A stretch of 64,000 bases of DNA from an uncultured Rhizobiaceae group bacterium (GTDB lineage Bacteria > Pseudomonadota > Alphaproteobacteria > Rhizobiales > Rhizobiaceae), in the NCBI GenBank assembly GCA_947501445.1, contig CANMVS010000006.1, forward strand, positions 1 to 64,000, read 5' to 3'. Below are positions 53,655 to 62,797 of the stretch, in pieces. The translations under genes were made by a program, and so were the position numbers. The notes beneath the pieces were generated by a model, which did no database searches, had not been told where the DNA came from, and was given only the letters and a program-made list of their open reading frames with translations. The stretch's first letter is position 1, and every line of letters starts with the position of its first letter.

Positions 53655-54607
53655 CCCATCGGCGTTGTGAACCGCTTTGCGCTGCGTCGCTCCAGGCCAA
53701 GCCTGTGCTCACGTATTATGATGAAGATCCCGGCACCAACAACAATGGCGGTTCCAATTAACATGGACCATTGCGGCACATCGCCAAAGATCACAACACC
53801 GATCACCAGCGCCATCAATATGGACGTATATTCAAATGGTGCAATCGTCGAAACGTCAGCATAACGATAACTTTGGGTCAGTAGAATTTGGCCGAAGCCG
53901 CCCAAAAACCCGGCGCTGATGAGCAAAAGCAGGGCTGACACATCCAATGCAACCCAGCCGAATGGAATCGACCCCAGCGACAGCAATGTCGCTGACAAGG
54001 AAAAATACAGCACGATGGTTGGCGTTTTCTCAGTCTGGACCAGCCGTCTTACCAGGATCATTGCAAAGGCCGCCAGCACCGCTGATCCGAGGATGGCAAG
54101 CACGCCGATTGACTGATCGTTTTGCCAGCTTTGCCCACCAAATATTGTCAAAAGCGGCCATGAGATGATCGACACGCCGATAAATCCAACGATAACCGCG
54201 GACCAACGATAGATACGTATCGTCTCGCCAAGAAAAATCGACGCAAGCAGCACCATGATCAAGGGTTTGGCATAGCCAAGGGCTACCGCATCAGGAAGCG
54301 GTATTCTGGTCAGCCCGTAAAAGCCGCAGCTCATCGCCGACACCCCAACCAGACCGCGCCAAAAATGCGACCGGATGTTGTTGGTTTTGAATGCGCTCTT
54401 CAACTGACCCCGTACGAGCAAAAAAAACAGGATCGGGACCATTGCCATTGAAGAACGAAAAAAGACAATTTGTCCGGCGGGTACACCTTCACCAACGGCC
54501 TTGATGCAGGAGGCCATACCGACGAATACCATGACCGAGGCAACCTTCAAGGCTATGCCACGCAGGACATCCGGTTGGTCTCCCTGAATTGCAGCCGCTC
54601 GCGCCAA
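53651..54607 (-). CDS. EamA/DMT-family transporter
   Basis: 318-residue protein with ten predicted membrane segments and two EamA repeats (VMVFVGMASCIKAVGEGVPAGQ in the first, SVLAILGSAVLAAFAMILVRRLV in the second). IVFFRSSMAMVPILF and ALGYAKPLIMVLLASIFLGETI are typical of the RhaT/EamA drug/metabolite group. The substrate is unknown. The start is a TTG with GGGAG upstream. The last codons run into repeat copy E, which supplies the stop, so the original C-terminus may have been altered by the element. Confidence 0.82.
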   Translation of the reverse strand: MARAAAIQGDQPDVLRGIALKVASVMVFVGMASCIKAVGEGVPAGQIVFFRSSMAMVPILFFLLVRGQLKSAFKTNNIRSHFWRGLVGVSAMSCGFYGLTRIPLPDAVALGYAKPLIMVLLASIFLGETIRIYRWSAVIVGFIGVSIISWPLLTIFGGQSWQNDQSIGVLAILGSAVLAAFAMILVRRLVQTEKTPTIVLYFSLSATLLSLGSIPFGWVALDVSALLLLISAGFLGGFGQILLTQSYRYADVSTIAPFEYTSILMALVIGVVIFGDVPQWSMLIGTAIVVGAGIFIIIREHRLGLERRSAKRFTTPMG

Positions 54608-54716
54608 ACCTAATCTCCCGTCAATTCGTGTATTTGGTCAACAACATGATTGGCTGAAGCTGACGTTGCGCTGAATTTCGCAATTTCCGTGACAATCAGC
54701 ACAAACTGATCACGGT

Positions 54717-57026
54717 TCATTTGATCAGGGCATTCTGGATCGTAGACCAGATCCGCTGCGGTGACGTGGGCATGGTGATATCGCGAATGCCATAGGCTCT
54801 ATCAAGTGCGTCAATGACGCTATTCAAAACCGCTGGACAGGCACCGATCGTACCCGCCTCTCCAGCACCCTTTATGCCCATTGCATTCGTTGTCGAGGGT
54901 ATATTGTTCATGGCAAAATCAAAGGAAGGCATATTGTCAGCACGCGGCATTGCGTAATCCATGAAACTGGCGGTAAGCAATTGCCCGTCGTCGCTATACA
55001 CAGCCCCCTCCAACAGACACTGGCCTATGCCCTGCACCGTGCCACCGTGGACCTGCCCCAACAGGAGTTGAGGATTTACGGCCACGCCGTAATCATCAAC
55101 GATCGTATAGGCCACAATGTCGGCCTTCCCGGTTTCGGGGTCTATTTCAATCTCACAAACATGGGTGCCGTTCGGATAGGTAGCCTCGTCCTGTTTAATT
55201 TCACCTACCGCCTTCAGCTGGTCCTTATCATCGGCGGCAGCGGCCAGATCTGCATAAGAAATAGACTTGTCAGTGCCCATAACACGTGCTTGACCATCCA
55301 CCAGTTCTATATCGCCCGCAGCGGTCTCAAGTTCTGCTGAGGCAAGTTTTTTCAGTTGAGCGGCCAACATCTCGCCGGCCTTGTCAACAGAAACACCGCC
55401 GAGCGGAATTGACCGTGAACCACCGGTTCCTCCGCCGCTGGCCAGTTCGTCCGTATCACCCTGACGGACAATGATTTTGTCAAAATCAATGCCAATGCGG
55501 TCAACAATGAACTGGCTGTAGGCTGTGACATGTCCCTGGCCGTTTGATTGTGTGCCGATGAACAATGTCAGCGTTCCATCATCGTTGAGCTGCAGGTTGG
55601 CGGGCTCAGAACCGGCAAACGCACAGGCCTCCACATAGACGGAAACGCCAAGCCCGCGGATTTTGCCGCGTTGGCGCGCCTCTTTTGCCCGTGCATCAAA
55701 ACCGGCGCGATCTGCACGCTCCAGCGCCATATCCATATGACCGTCAAATTCACCCACATCGTAGAGTCGGCCTGACGCAGTGCGGTAGGGAAACTGCTCG
55801 GGTTTGATAAAATTACGGCGACGTAACTCGGTTGAATCCATACCAATATCACGTGCACAGGCATCCACCAGTCGCTCGATCAGCAGCGCAGCCTCGGGGC
55901 GTCCCGCCCCACGATAGGCGTCGACCGGTGTGGAATTGGAATAGACCCCGGTTATTGCAAGATCATGCAGCTGTATATCATAAACACCTGTCGCCATGAG
56001 CGCACCCAGCATGGGAATGCTCGGACCGAAGCCTGACAGATAAGCCCCCATGTTGGCTTTCACATCAATGCGCAATGCCTGAAAACGTCCATCCGCATCC
56101 ATAGCCATACTTGCCGTCACAAGATTGTCGCGCCCATGAGCGTCTGCAACAAAATGCTCTGACCTGTCTGAAACCCATTTTACAGGCCTGTTGAGCCGCC
56201 GGGCAGCCTCCAGGCAAAGCGGGTACTCACGGTAATTGTGGAAGCGTGTTCCAAATCCACCGCCAACATCGGCTGTTATAACCCGCATTTTTTCAAGCGG
56301 CACTGAAAATATGCGGTTTGCCAGGGTCTTTTGCACGTGATGAACACCCTGCGTTCCAACCGTGAGTGTAAAGCTCTCCTCGGTCGCATCCCATTCACCC
56401 AATGCGGCACGCGGTTCCATGTAATTGGCGATCAACCGATTGTTTACGAAAGAGATTTCAGTAACGTGATGGGCATTTTCAAATGCAGCAGTCGTCTCTT
56501 CACGCTTACCCTGTTCAACCAGATAAACACGATTGCTGCCCAATTCAGGCCAAACGGACGGCGCGTCTGGTGCCAATGCCTGCTGTAAATCAGCAACGGC
56601 GTCAATTGCATCCCACTCAATGTCAATCAGTTCGGCCGCATCCTGTGCAAGACGCACACTATCGGCAACAACATAGGCGACCGCGTCACCGACATACCGA
56701 ACCTCACCGTCACACAAAACGGGTGTCTCGCGCACTTCGTGGACTGTGCCATCCGACTGCTTGACTGGCGTATGGCATTGGATGTTGCCAAGTGCCCTTA
56801 CATCTGCCGCAGTCAAAACCAGATGAACACCCTTTGAAGCTGCTGCATCTTCAGTGGAATTCACCGTGAATTTTGCCGCCGGATAGGGTGAGCGCACCAC
56901 ATAGCCAAATAATACGTCATCACGCGTAAAGTCATCCGTATAGCGCCCCTCGCCGCGAATGAGTGCATCATCTTCTTTTCTGAGCGCGGATGCCCCAACG
57001 CCGAATTTCGGAGTCACTATATTCAT
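54717..57026 (-). CDS. Molybdenum hydroxylase large subunit (xanthine dehydrogenase/CoxL family)
   Basis: 769-residue molybdopterin-binding subunit. The order fits the family: small N-terminal domain (KEDDALIRGEGRYTDDF), the first Mo-binding domain (VGGGFGTRFHNYREYPL), the loop NSTPVDAYRGAGRPEA (about 365) and the second Mo-binding domain (IGTQSNGQGHVTAYSQ, GIKGAGEAGTIG with the catalytic glutamate near the C-terminus). The AYRGAGRPE loop lacks the AYXCSFR cysteine of true CO dehydrogenase (form I), so an aldehyde or N-heterocycle substrate is likelier. No medium FAD or small FeS subunit gene is adjacent, which is unusual. The ATG at 57026 has GGAA upstream. Confidence 0.88.
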   Translation of the reverse strand: MNIVTPKFGVGASALRKEDDALIRGEGRYTDDFTRDDVLFGYVVRSPYPAAKFTVNSTEDAAASKGVHLVLTAADVRALGNIQCHTPVKQSDGTVHEVRETPVLCDGEVRYVGDAVAYVVADSVRLAQDAAELIDIEWDAIDAVADLQQALAPDAPSVWPELGSNRVYLVEQGKREETTAAFENAHHVTEISFVNNRLIANYMEPRAALGEWDATEESFTLTVGTQGVHHVQKTLANRIFSVPLEKMRVITADVGGGFGTRFHNYREYPLCLEAARRLNRPVKWVSDRSEHFVADAHGRDNLVTASMAMDADGRFQALRIDVKANMGAYLSGFGPSIPMLGALMATGVYDIQLHDLAITGVYSNSTPVDAYRGAGRPEAALLIERLVDACARDIGMDSTELRRRNFIKPEQFPYRTASGRLYDVGEFDGHMDMALERADRAGFDARAKEARQRGKIRGLGVSVYVEACAFAGSEPANLQLNDDGTLTLFIGTQSNGQGHVTAYSQFIVDRIGIDFDKIIVRQGDTDELASGGGTGGSRSIPLGGVSVDKAGEMLAAQLKKLASAELETAAGDIELVDGQARVMGTDKSISYADLAAAADDKDQLKAVGEIKQDEATYPNGTHVCEIEIDPETGKADIVAYTIVDDYGVAVNPQLLLGQVHGGTVQGIGQCLLEGAVYSDDGQLLTASFMDYAMPRADNMPSFDFAMNNIPSTTNAMGIKGAGEAGTIGACPAVLNSVIDALDRAYGIRDITMPTSPQRIWSTIQNALIK

Positions 57027-57370
57027 TGAAAATTCCGTATTCTGGAAACTTGAAACCAAGCAGACGCTTTATTTGTTTTAGATATAGTGTGGATGTTTCT
57101 CAAAGTCATCAGATGGCGCTTCAAAAGCGCAAGGTTGAAACCCTTAAGTCGTTGACGCCGGGTCCCATTTGGTCCGGTTGCCCGGGCCCAGTCGCTATGA
57201 CAGTCAATCCGAAATGCTCCATCAAATACTTTCCCCCGTTGACGAATGGCTTTATACCGAAAACCAAGAATTGCCCCATTACACACATATGGATGTGGTC
57301 GAAGATTAAAGACATCCGACTTACACCATCACACACTTTCCCGCCGCGCTTGCAACCAGTCAGGACAGAC
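57027..57370. other. Intergenic region between divergent CoxL-type and pepN genes
   Basis: 344 bases. The pepN frame is open across it but starts only at 57371. It contains a GCGCTT-caa-AAGCGC hairpin at 57116-57130. No gene is supported. Confidence 0.5.
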
Positions 57371-60022
57371 ATGAAAACGGATATTGGCCAAACCATCCGC
57401 CTCGAAGATTACCGCCCAACCGATTTTATTATCAGCGCAGTTGATCTGACTTTCCGTCTGAATCCGGATGAAACGCAGGTGACCTGCCGAATGACGCTAT
57501 CGCGCCGGAACGGAACACCCGCGAATGCGCCGCTGGTGCTGGATGGTGACGAGTTGGAATTCATGAGCCTGAAAATTGACGACAGGCCGGCTGCGGGTGA
57601 TCAATACGATGTGAGCCCGTCCCGATTGGAAATTCGCAATCTGCCGGAAAGCGGCAATTTTCGCCTTGAAATCGTGACTGAGATTGCTCCGGCCAAGAAT
57701 ACCAAACTCATGGGTCTGTTTCGTTCAAACAATGTCTACTGCAGCCAATGTGAGGCTGAGGGCTTTCGTCGCATAACCTATTTTCTGGATCGACCGGATG
57801 TACTGGCTGTTTACACGACACGCATTGAAGCCAATCGGTCAGAAGCACCGCTTCTGTTGTCAAATGGTAATCCAGTGGAAAAAGGCGATCTTGAAGACGG
57901 ATGGCACTATGCACTGTGGCATGATCCTCACCCAAAGCCGAGCTATCTGTTTGCATTGGTCGCTGGTGATCTGGCCGTCGTTCGAGAGCCTTTTATAACA
58001 CGATCAGGGAAAGCCGTCACACTTGAGATCTATGTTGAACACGGCAAGGAAGTGCAAGCGGGCTATGCAATGGATGCGCTCAAACGATCCATGCGGTGGG
58101 ACGAAGAGCGCTTCGGCCGCGAGTATGATCTGAGCATATTCATGATTGTTGCCGTTTCGGATTTCAATATGGGAGCAATGGAGAACAAGGGGCTTAATGT
58201 ATTTAACGACAAATTCATTCTGGCTGATCCGGATACAGCCACGGATGCAGATTATGCGCATATCGAAGCCATTATTGCCCATGAATATTTTCATAATTGG
58301 ACAGGCAATCGCATCACCTGCCGTGACTGGTTCCAACTCTGTCTGAAGGAAGGTTTAACGGTCTACCGCGACCATGAGTTTTCAGCCGATATGCGCTCAC
58401 GGCCAGTCAAGAGAATTGCCGAGGTCCGCCTGCTAAAAGCCCATCAGTTCCCGGAGGACAGCGGGCCACTTGCTCACCCGGTTCGCCCGGTACAATACAG
58501 TGAGATCAACAATTTTTATACCGCAACAGTCTATGAAAAGGGCTCTGAAGTTGTTCGCATGCTGGCGACAGTCCTGGGACAGGCCGACTTTAGCAAGGGG
58601 CTTGATCTGTACTTTGAACGCCATGATGGGCAAGCGGCAACAATCGAAGATTTTATTGCCTGTTTTGAGACAGCGGCAACCGTTGATCTTACCCAGTTTT
58701 CGCGCTGGTACCATCAGGCCGGTACCCCCGCAGTTGCAGTGACAACAACTTATGACAGGGCAAACAGGGAGCTTGAGGTTCAGTTTGAACAGTCAATACC
58801 GGCAACACCGGGTCAAAGCCAAAAGATGCCAATGCATATTCCCCTCAGATTTGGACTGTTCGCCGCCAATGGCGATGAACTGGCAACCCCAATGATTTCA
58901 GGCGTTGATCAGGCAAACGGTGTACTTCACCTCAAGCAAAGAAGTCACAGCGTTGTATTCAAAAACATTCGCGAGCGTCCGGTGTTGTCACTCAATCGAA
59001 GCTTTTCAGCGCCGATAAACATTCACTTTGAACAATCGGCGGATGATCTGGCATTGCTGGCCAAATATGAAACCAATGCCTATTCCCGCTGGCAATCCCT
59101 GAACAAGTTGGCAACCGATGAACTGGTTGCTGCAACGAATGCGACAAGGGCCAATACCAAACCTGTGTGCAGCGATTTGCTTTTGGAAAGCCTGCTTGCA
59201 ACAGCTGTAGATATTACGCTTGAGCCAGCATTGCGCAGCCAGGCGCTTACACTTCCCGGCGAAGCAGACATTGCACGTGAGATTGGTACGAACATCGATA
59301 CCGACGCCATTCATGTTGCCCACAAAGGAATACTTGGCATCATTGCCAAAACCGGTCTTGAAGATTTCAATGCGGTATTGCGCGAAACCCGGATTGGTGG
59401 ACCGTTTTCTCCTGATGCCACCAGTGCCGGGCAACGTGCCCTGTATCTGACTGCCCTATCCTATCTGGCTCGCCACCCTATCGCGCATGAGGAACTGCTT
59501 GATATCTACCGGTCGGCGGACAATATGACCGTCTTGAGCGGGGTCCTGGTCATTCTGGCGCATCAACATCAACACACATCCAGTGCCAAAACAGCTCTCG
59601 CGGATTTTGAAACACGTTTTAGAGACAACCCGCTGGTAATCGACAAATGGTTGACGATACAGGCAACTGTTCCCGGTTCCGATACGCTCGATCAGGTCCG
59701 CAATCTGATGCAATCGCCACATTTTTCCATCGATAATCCAAACCGGGTACGGGCATTGATCGGTAGTTTTGTGGCTGGCAACCCAACGGGGTTCAACAGC
59801 CATGACGGCAAAGGACATGCCTTTCTGGCTGAACAGGTCATAGCGCTGGACAGTTTAAATCCGCAGGTCGCCGCACGCATGTTGACCGCGATGCGGTCGT
59901 GGCAATCGCTTGAGCCTGTCCGTCGTGAAAATGCGCGCGCGGCGCTGGCCTCGATATCTGATGTGAAAACACTTTCCATGGATGTGCGCGATATTGTCAA
60001 TCGCACGCTGGGATTGTCGTAA
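57371..60022 (+). CDS. pepN: Aminopeptidase N (M1 family)
   Basis: Cytoplasmic zinc aminopeptidase of 883 residues, the normal size for bacterial PepN. It has an N-terminal beta domain, the exopeptidase motif GAMENKGLNVFND (about 265-277), the zinc site HEYFHNWTGNRITCRDWFQL with the third ligand in LKEGLTVYRD (about 297-325), FYTATVYEKGSEVV with the catalytic tyrosine region, and the long C-terminal helical arch. AGGACAG precedes the ATG at 57371; the frame is open 127 codons further upstream without coding character. Confidence 0.96.
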   Translation: MKTDIGQTIRLEDYRPTDFIISAVDLTFRLNPDETQVTCRMTLSRRNGTPANAPLVLDGDELEFMSLKIDDRPAAGDQYDVSPSRLEIRNLPESGNFRLEIVTEIAPAKNTKLMGLFRSNNVYCSQCEAEGFRRITYFLDRPDVLAVYTTRIEANRSEAPLLLSNGNPVEKGDLEDGWHYALWHDPHPKPSYLFALVAGDLAVVREPFITRSGKAVTLEIYVEHGKEVQAGYAMDALKRSMRWDEERFGREYDLSIFMIVAVSDFNMGAMENKGLNVFNDKFILADPDTATDADYAHIEAIIAHEYFHNWTGNRITCRDWFQLCLKEGLTVYRDHEFSADMRSRPVKRIAEVRLLKAHQFPEDSGPLAHPVRPVQYSEINNFYTATVYEKGSEVVRMLATVLGQADFSKGLDLYFERHDGQAATIEDFIACFETAATVDLTQFSRWYHQAGTPAVAVTTTYDRANRELEVQFEQSIPATPGQSQKMPMHIPLRFGLFAANGDELATPMISGVDQANGVLHLKQRSHSVVFKNIRERPVLSLNRSFSAPINIHFEQSADDLALLAKYETNAYSRWQSLNKLATDELVAATNATRANTKPVCSDLLLESLLATAVDITLEPALRSQALTLPGEADIAREIGTNIDTDAIHVAHKGILGIIAKTGLEDFNAVLRETRIGGPFSPDATSAGQRALYLTALSYLARHPIAHEELLDIYRSADNMTVLSGVLVILAHQHQHTSSAKTALADFETRFRDNPLVIDKWLTIQATVPGSDTLDQVRNLMQSPHFSIDNPNRVRALIGSFVAGNPTGFNSHDGKGHAFLAEQVIALDSLNPQVAARMLTAMRSWQSLEPVRRENARAALASISDVKTLSMDVRDIVNRTLGLS

Positions 60023-60141
60023 AACAGAACCGTCACAACCAGGCTGACTCCGCACTGATTTGGCCAAATGACCGACTGCGCTGCACTGCAACATCCATGT
60101 CGCTGAGTTTACGATCGAAATAACCGTTTTTTTTGAATAGG

Positions 60142-60157
60142 TTAAAAAAGAATTAAC
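60142..60157 (+). promoter_or_regulatory. Full-consensus CtrA binding site
   Basis: TTAA-N7-TTAAC (60142-60145, 60153-60157), the complete CtrA consensus, about 90 bases before the histidine kinase start. A good position for cell-cycle control of that gene. Confidence 0.55.
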
Positions 60158-60248
60158 GTTGGGTCTGGACAAGGCGAATCACCTTTGATTCATTAGGGCA
60201 GATTTGGAAACGCGGCTTTCGAATCACTAAAGGATAAAGGTGGGACAA

Positions 60249-62579
60249 ATGGCAGAAGCGCGTCATGCGAGCGCTACTGATGGAGAGACTCTATCCGGCG
60301 TCGAGGGCAGCCACGGCTGGCGCTCCGATCTGGCGGGTCATGCCAAACTATTTGCCAAGCCTGCCTACAGCAGACTGGTACGGGCGGAGCCTTTTCTCAG
60401 ACGATCTATTCCCGCACTTATTGTTGCATTCCTTGTTGTCGTCGCAGCGGCAAGATTTGTCGACCTGCTTGATGAACGGGCACAACTTGAGGCAACAGCC
60501 AAACAGGCAACGGCACTTACAGCCCTGGCCGGCGCAGCCGCTCTGGTACCCGCAAAAACGTCATTGGAGGCACAGCATCGCTGGAATGTGGAAGTGCGTA
60601 TCAGCGACGCGCTGCCGGCAATTCTCGTAACAGATGGTCGGTTCGCCCTGGTATCAAATGCCGCCGGACGGGTATATGCCGCGACATCCGGTGGCACGCC
60701 CTATGTGGGATTGCAACTTGACCAGATACTGCCCGGCGCCTCACCGTTGCAGATGTTTGGCACCCGTGCGGGTGTGCAAACCATACGCTTTCGCGATCAG
60801 GACTTTTTCGTATCTCTTGCACATCTGCCCGGTGATACCGGCTCCGTAACCGTTATGACCCCGTCATCGCGTATCTTCGATCCGTGGAAACAGGAGGTGT
60901 CGCTCAATGTGACCCTTTTTGCCGCCACGTCGAGTATCCTGTTGATCATTCTTTATGCTTATTTCACCCAGGCATCACGTGCCCGCGACGCTGATGATAT
61001 CTACCTGGAGGCCCACCACCGCGTCGATACAGCGCTTTCGCGCGGCCGTTGCGGACTTTGGGATTGGGATCTGGACCTGGGGCGGCTTTACTGGTCGCGT
61101 TCCATGTATGAAATACTGGGACAAACACCGCGTGATTGCGTTTTGTCGTACCGGGACGTCAATCATCTTATGCACCCCGAAGACAAGAGCCTGCATGAGG
61201 TCGCCCGCTCAATAACACTGGATCAGGTTGTACAGGTTGACCACCTGTTCAGAATGCGTCACGCAAAAGGGCACTATGTATTGCTGCGGGCGCGTGGCCA
61301 AATCACCAGTTCCGATACCGAGCCCGCTCATCTTATCGGCATCGCAATGGATGTGACAGAACAGCATCGCCTTGCCCAGCGCTCTGTCGAGGCCGACCAA
61401 AGATTACTGGATGCAGTCGAAAGCACATCTGAGGCTTTTGTCCTTTGGGACAAGGATGACCTGCTGGTGATGTGCAACTCCAAATACCAGCGGATATTTG
61501 GTCTGCCTGACGAGGATGTCTGCCCAGGCATGCCGCGTGCCGATGTTTTGCGGGCGGCCAAAAGACCGGTCATCAAAACACAAATGGTTGGTGGCGAAGA
61601 TACAGGCGAAGCCAAAAGCATGGAGGTCAATCTGGCTGATGGGCGCTGGCTACAGATCAACGAGCGCAGTACACGCGATGGCGGCCTGGTTTCTGTTCAT
61701 ACGGATATCACCCAGCTAAAACGCCACCAGGACCGGTTAAGGGAATCGGAACGGCGGCTTATGGCCAGTATCGGCGATTTGTCTGCATCACAGGGAACCC
61801 TGGAAGAAAAGGCGGTCGAACTCAGCGAACTCAATGCCAAATACCTGGCAGAAAAAGATAGAGCGGAAGCAGCAAACAAAGCCAAATCTGAATTTCTCGC
61901 CAATATGTCACACGAGTTGCGCACGCCGCTCAATGCTATTATCGGCTTCTCCGAGATACTCCAGACACGCATGTTCGGTCCGCTTGGTTCCGAGAAATAC
62001 GGCGAATATGCCGATGATATTCACAATAGCGGCAAACATCTGCTGGGTGTCATTAACGATATCCTGGACATGTCCAAGATTGAAGCTGGCCGGTTGCAAC
62101 TTACCTATGAGTCCGTAGACATTGCTCCGCTGATCGAAGAGACATTGCGTTTGATTGCCATTCAGGCAGAAAACAAATCCATTGTGCTGGAGTCGAAAAT
62201 CTCAGCTGGCCTCACCCTTCATGTCGATCGTCGCGCCATGAAACAGGTTTTATTGAACCTGCTTTCCAACGCCCTGAAATTTACCGAAAACAATGGCCGT
62301 ATTTCGGTTCGTGCACGCAAATACTCTGGTGCTGTCACTTTGACTATTGAAGACACGGGAATTGGCATCCCGCCAGCCGCGTTGAAAACCATCGGTCAGC
62401 CCTTTGAACAGGTGCAGAACCAGTTTTCCAAAAGCAAGGGCGGATCGGGGCTTGGCCTGGCCATTTCGCGTGCCCTTGTGTCTCTACATGGTGGTGCAAT
62501 GAAGATCAGATCCCGAAGCGATGTCGGGACGATCGTATCGCTGCGCCTGCCCATCCGGCGATCGGGTGACAACAGTTAA
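60249..62579 (+). CDS. Membrane PAS-domain sensor histidine kinase (PleC/DivJ-like)
   Basis: 776-residue sensor kinase. Two membrane segments (about 53-73 and 220-240) bracket a periplasmic domain; two PAS/PAC regions follow (GLWDWDLDLGRLYWS and AFVLWDKDDLLVMCNSKYQRIF), then a short coiled coil (EKAVELSELNAKYLAEKDRAEAANK). The HisKA H-box is SHELRTPLNAIIGFSEI and the ATPase boxes are LLSNALKFTENNG (N), DTGIGIP (G1) and GGSGLGLAIS (G2). The H-box and PAS order resemble PleC/DivJ kinases of the cell-cycle network. ATG at 60249; GTG at 60240 is also possible. Convergent with glnE, a conserved arrangement in this order. A CtrA site lies upstream. Confidence 0.9.
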   Translation: MAEARHASATDGETLSGVEGSHGWRSDLAGHAKLFAKPAYSRLVRAEPFLRRSIPALIVAFLVVVAAARFVDLLDERAQLEATAKQATALTALAGAAALVPAKTSLEAQHRWNVEVRISDALPAILVTDGRFALVSNAAGRVYAATSGGTPYVGLQLDQILPGASPLQMFGTRAGVQTIRFRDQDFFVSLAHLPGDTGSVTVMTPSSRIFDPWKQEVSLNVTLFAATSSILLIILYAYFTQASRARDADDIYLEAHHRVDTALSRGRCGLWDWDLDLGRLYWSRSMYEILGQTPRDCVLSYRDVNHLMHPEDKSLHEVARSITLDQVVQVDHLFRMRHAKGHYVLLRARGQITSSDTEPAHLIGIAMDVTEQHRLAQRSVEADQRLLDAVESTSEAFVLWDKDDLLVMCNSKYQRIFGLPDEDVCPGMPRADVLRAAKRPVIKTQMVGGEDTGEAKSMEVNLADGRWLQINERSTRDGGLVSVHTDITQLKRHQDRLRESERRLMASIGDLSASQGTLEEKAVELSELNAKYLAEKDRAEAANKAKSEFLANMSHELRTPLNAIIGFSEILQTRMFGPLGSEKYGEYADDIHNSGKHLLGVINDILDMSKIEAGRLQLTYESVDIAPLIEETLRLIAIQAENKSIVLESKISAGLTLHVDRRAMKQVLLNLLSNALKFTENNGRISVRARKYSGAVTLTIEDTGIGIPPAALKTIGQPFEQVQNQFSKSKGGSGLGLAISRALVSLHGGAMKIRSRSDVGTIVSLRLPIRRSGDNS

Positions 62580-62650
62580 AGGTCCGTCTTGGCCACTTGA
62601 GTTTTGACGGAACCACATGAATGCCCTGCGGCAAACTCGGGCAATGCCCA

Positions 62651-62687
62651 ACCCCCGGTTCAGCAATGTTCCGGGGGTCTTTTATTC
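62651..62687 (+). terminator. Rho-independent terminator after the histidine kinase
   Basis: ACCCCCGG (62651-62658) pairs with CCGGGGGT (62671-62678) around a 12-base loop, followed by CTTTTATT. It lies about 70 bases after the stop. Confidence 0.85.
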
Positions 62688-62797
62688 CAAGGGCCTTTTG
62701 TGTGAATCACAAAGACGTTTGGTGCCTGCGCACATTCGGCTTTTCGGATCAGGATCGAATGAACAACCTGGCCGGAACGTGCGTCAAGAGCCGCTGC

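Noticed and set aside
56990-57370. N-terminal extension of aminopeptidase N by 127 codons
   Set aside because: The extension lacks family similarity, overlaps the divergent gene's start, and a normal-length protein begins at 57371 with a ribosome binding site.
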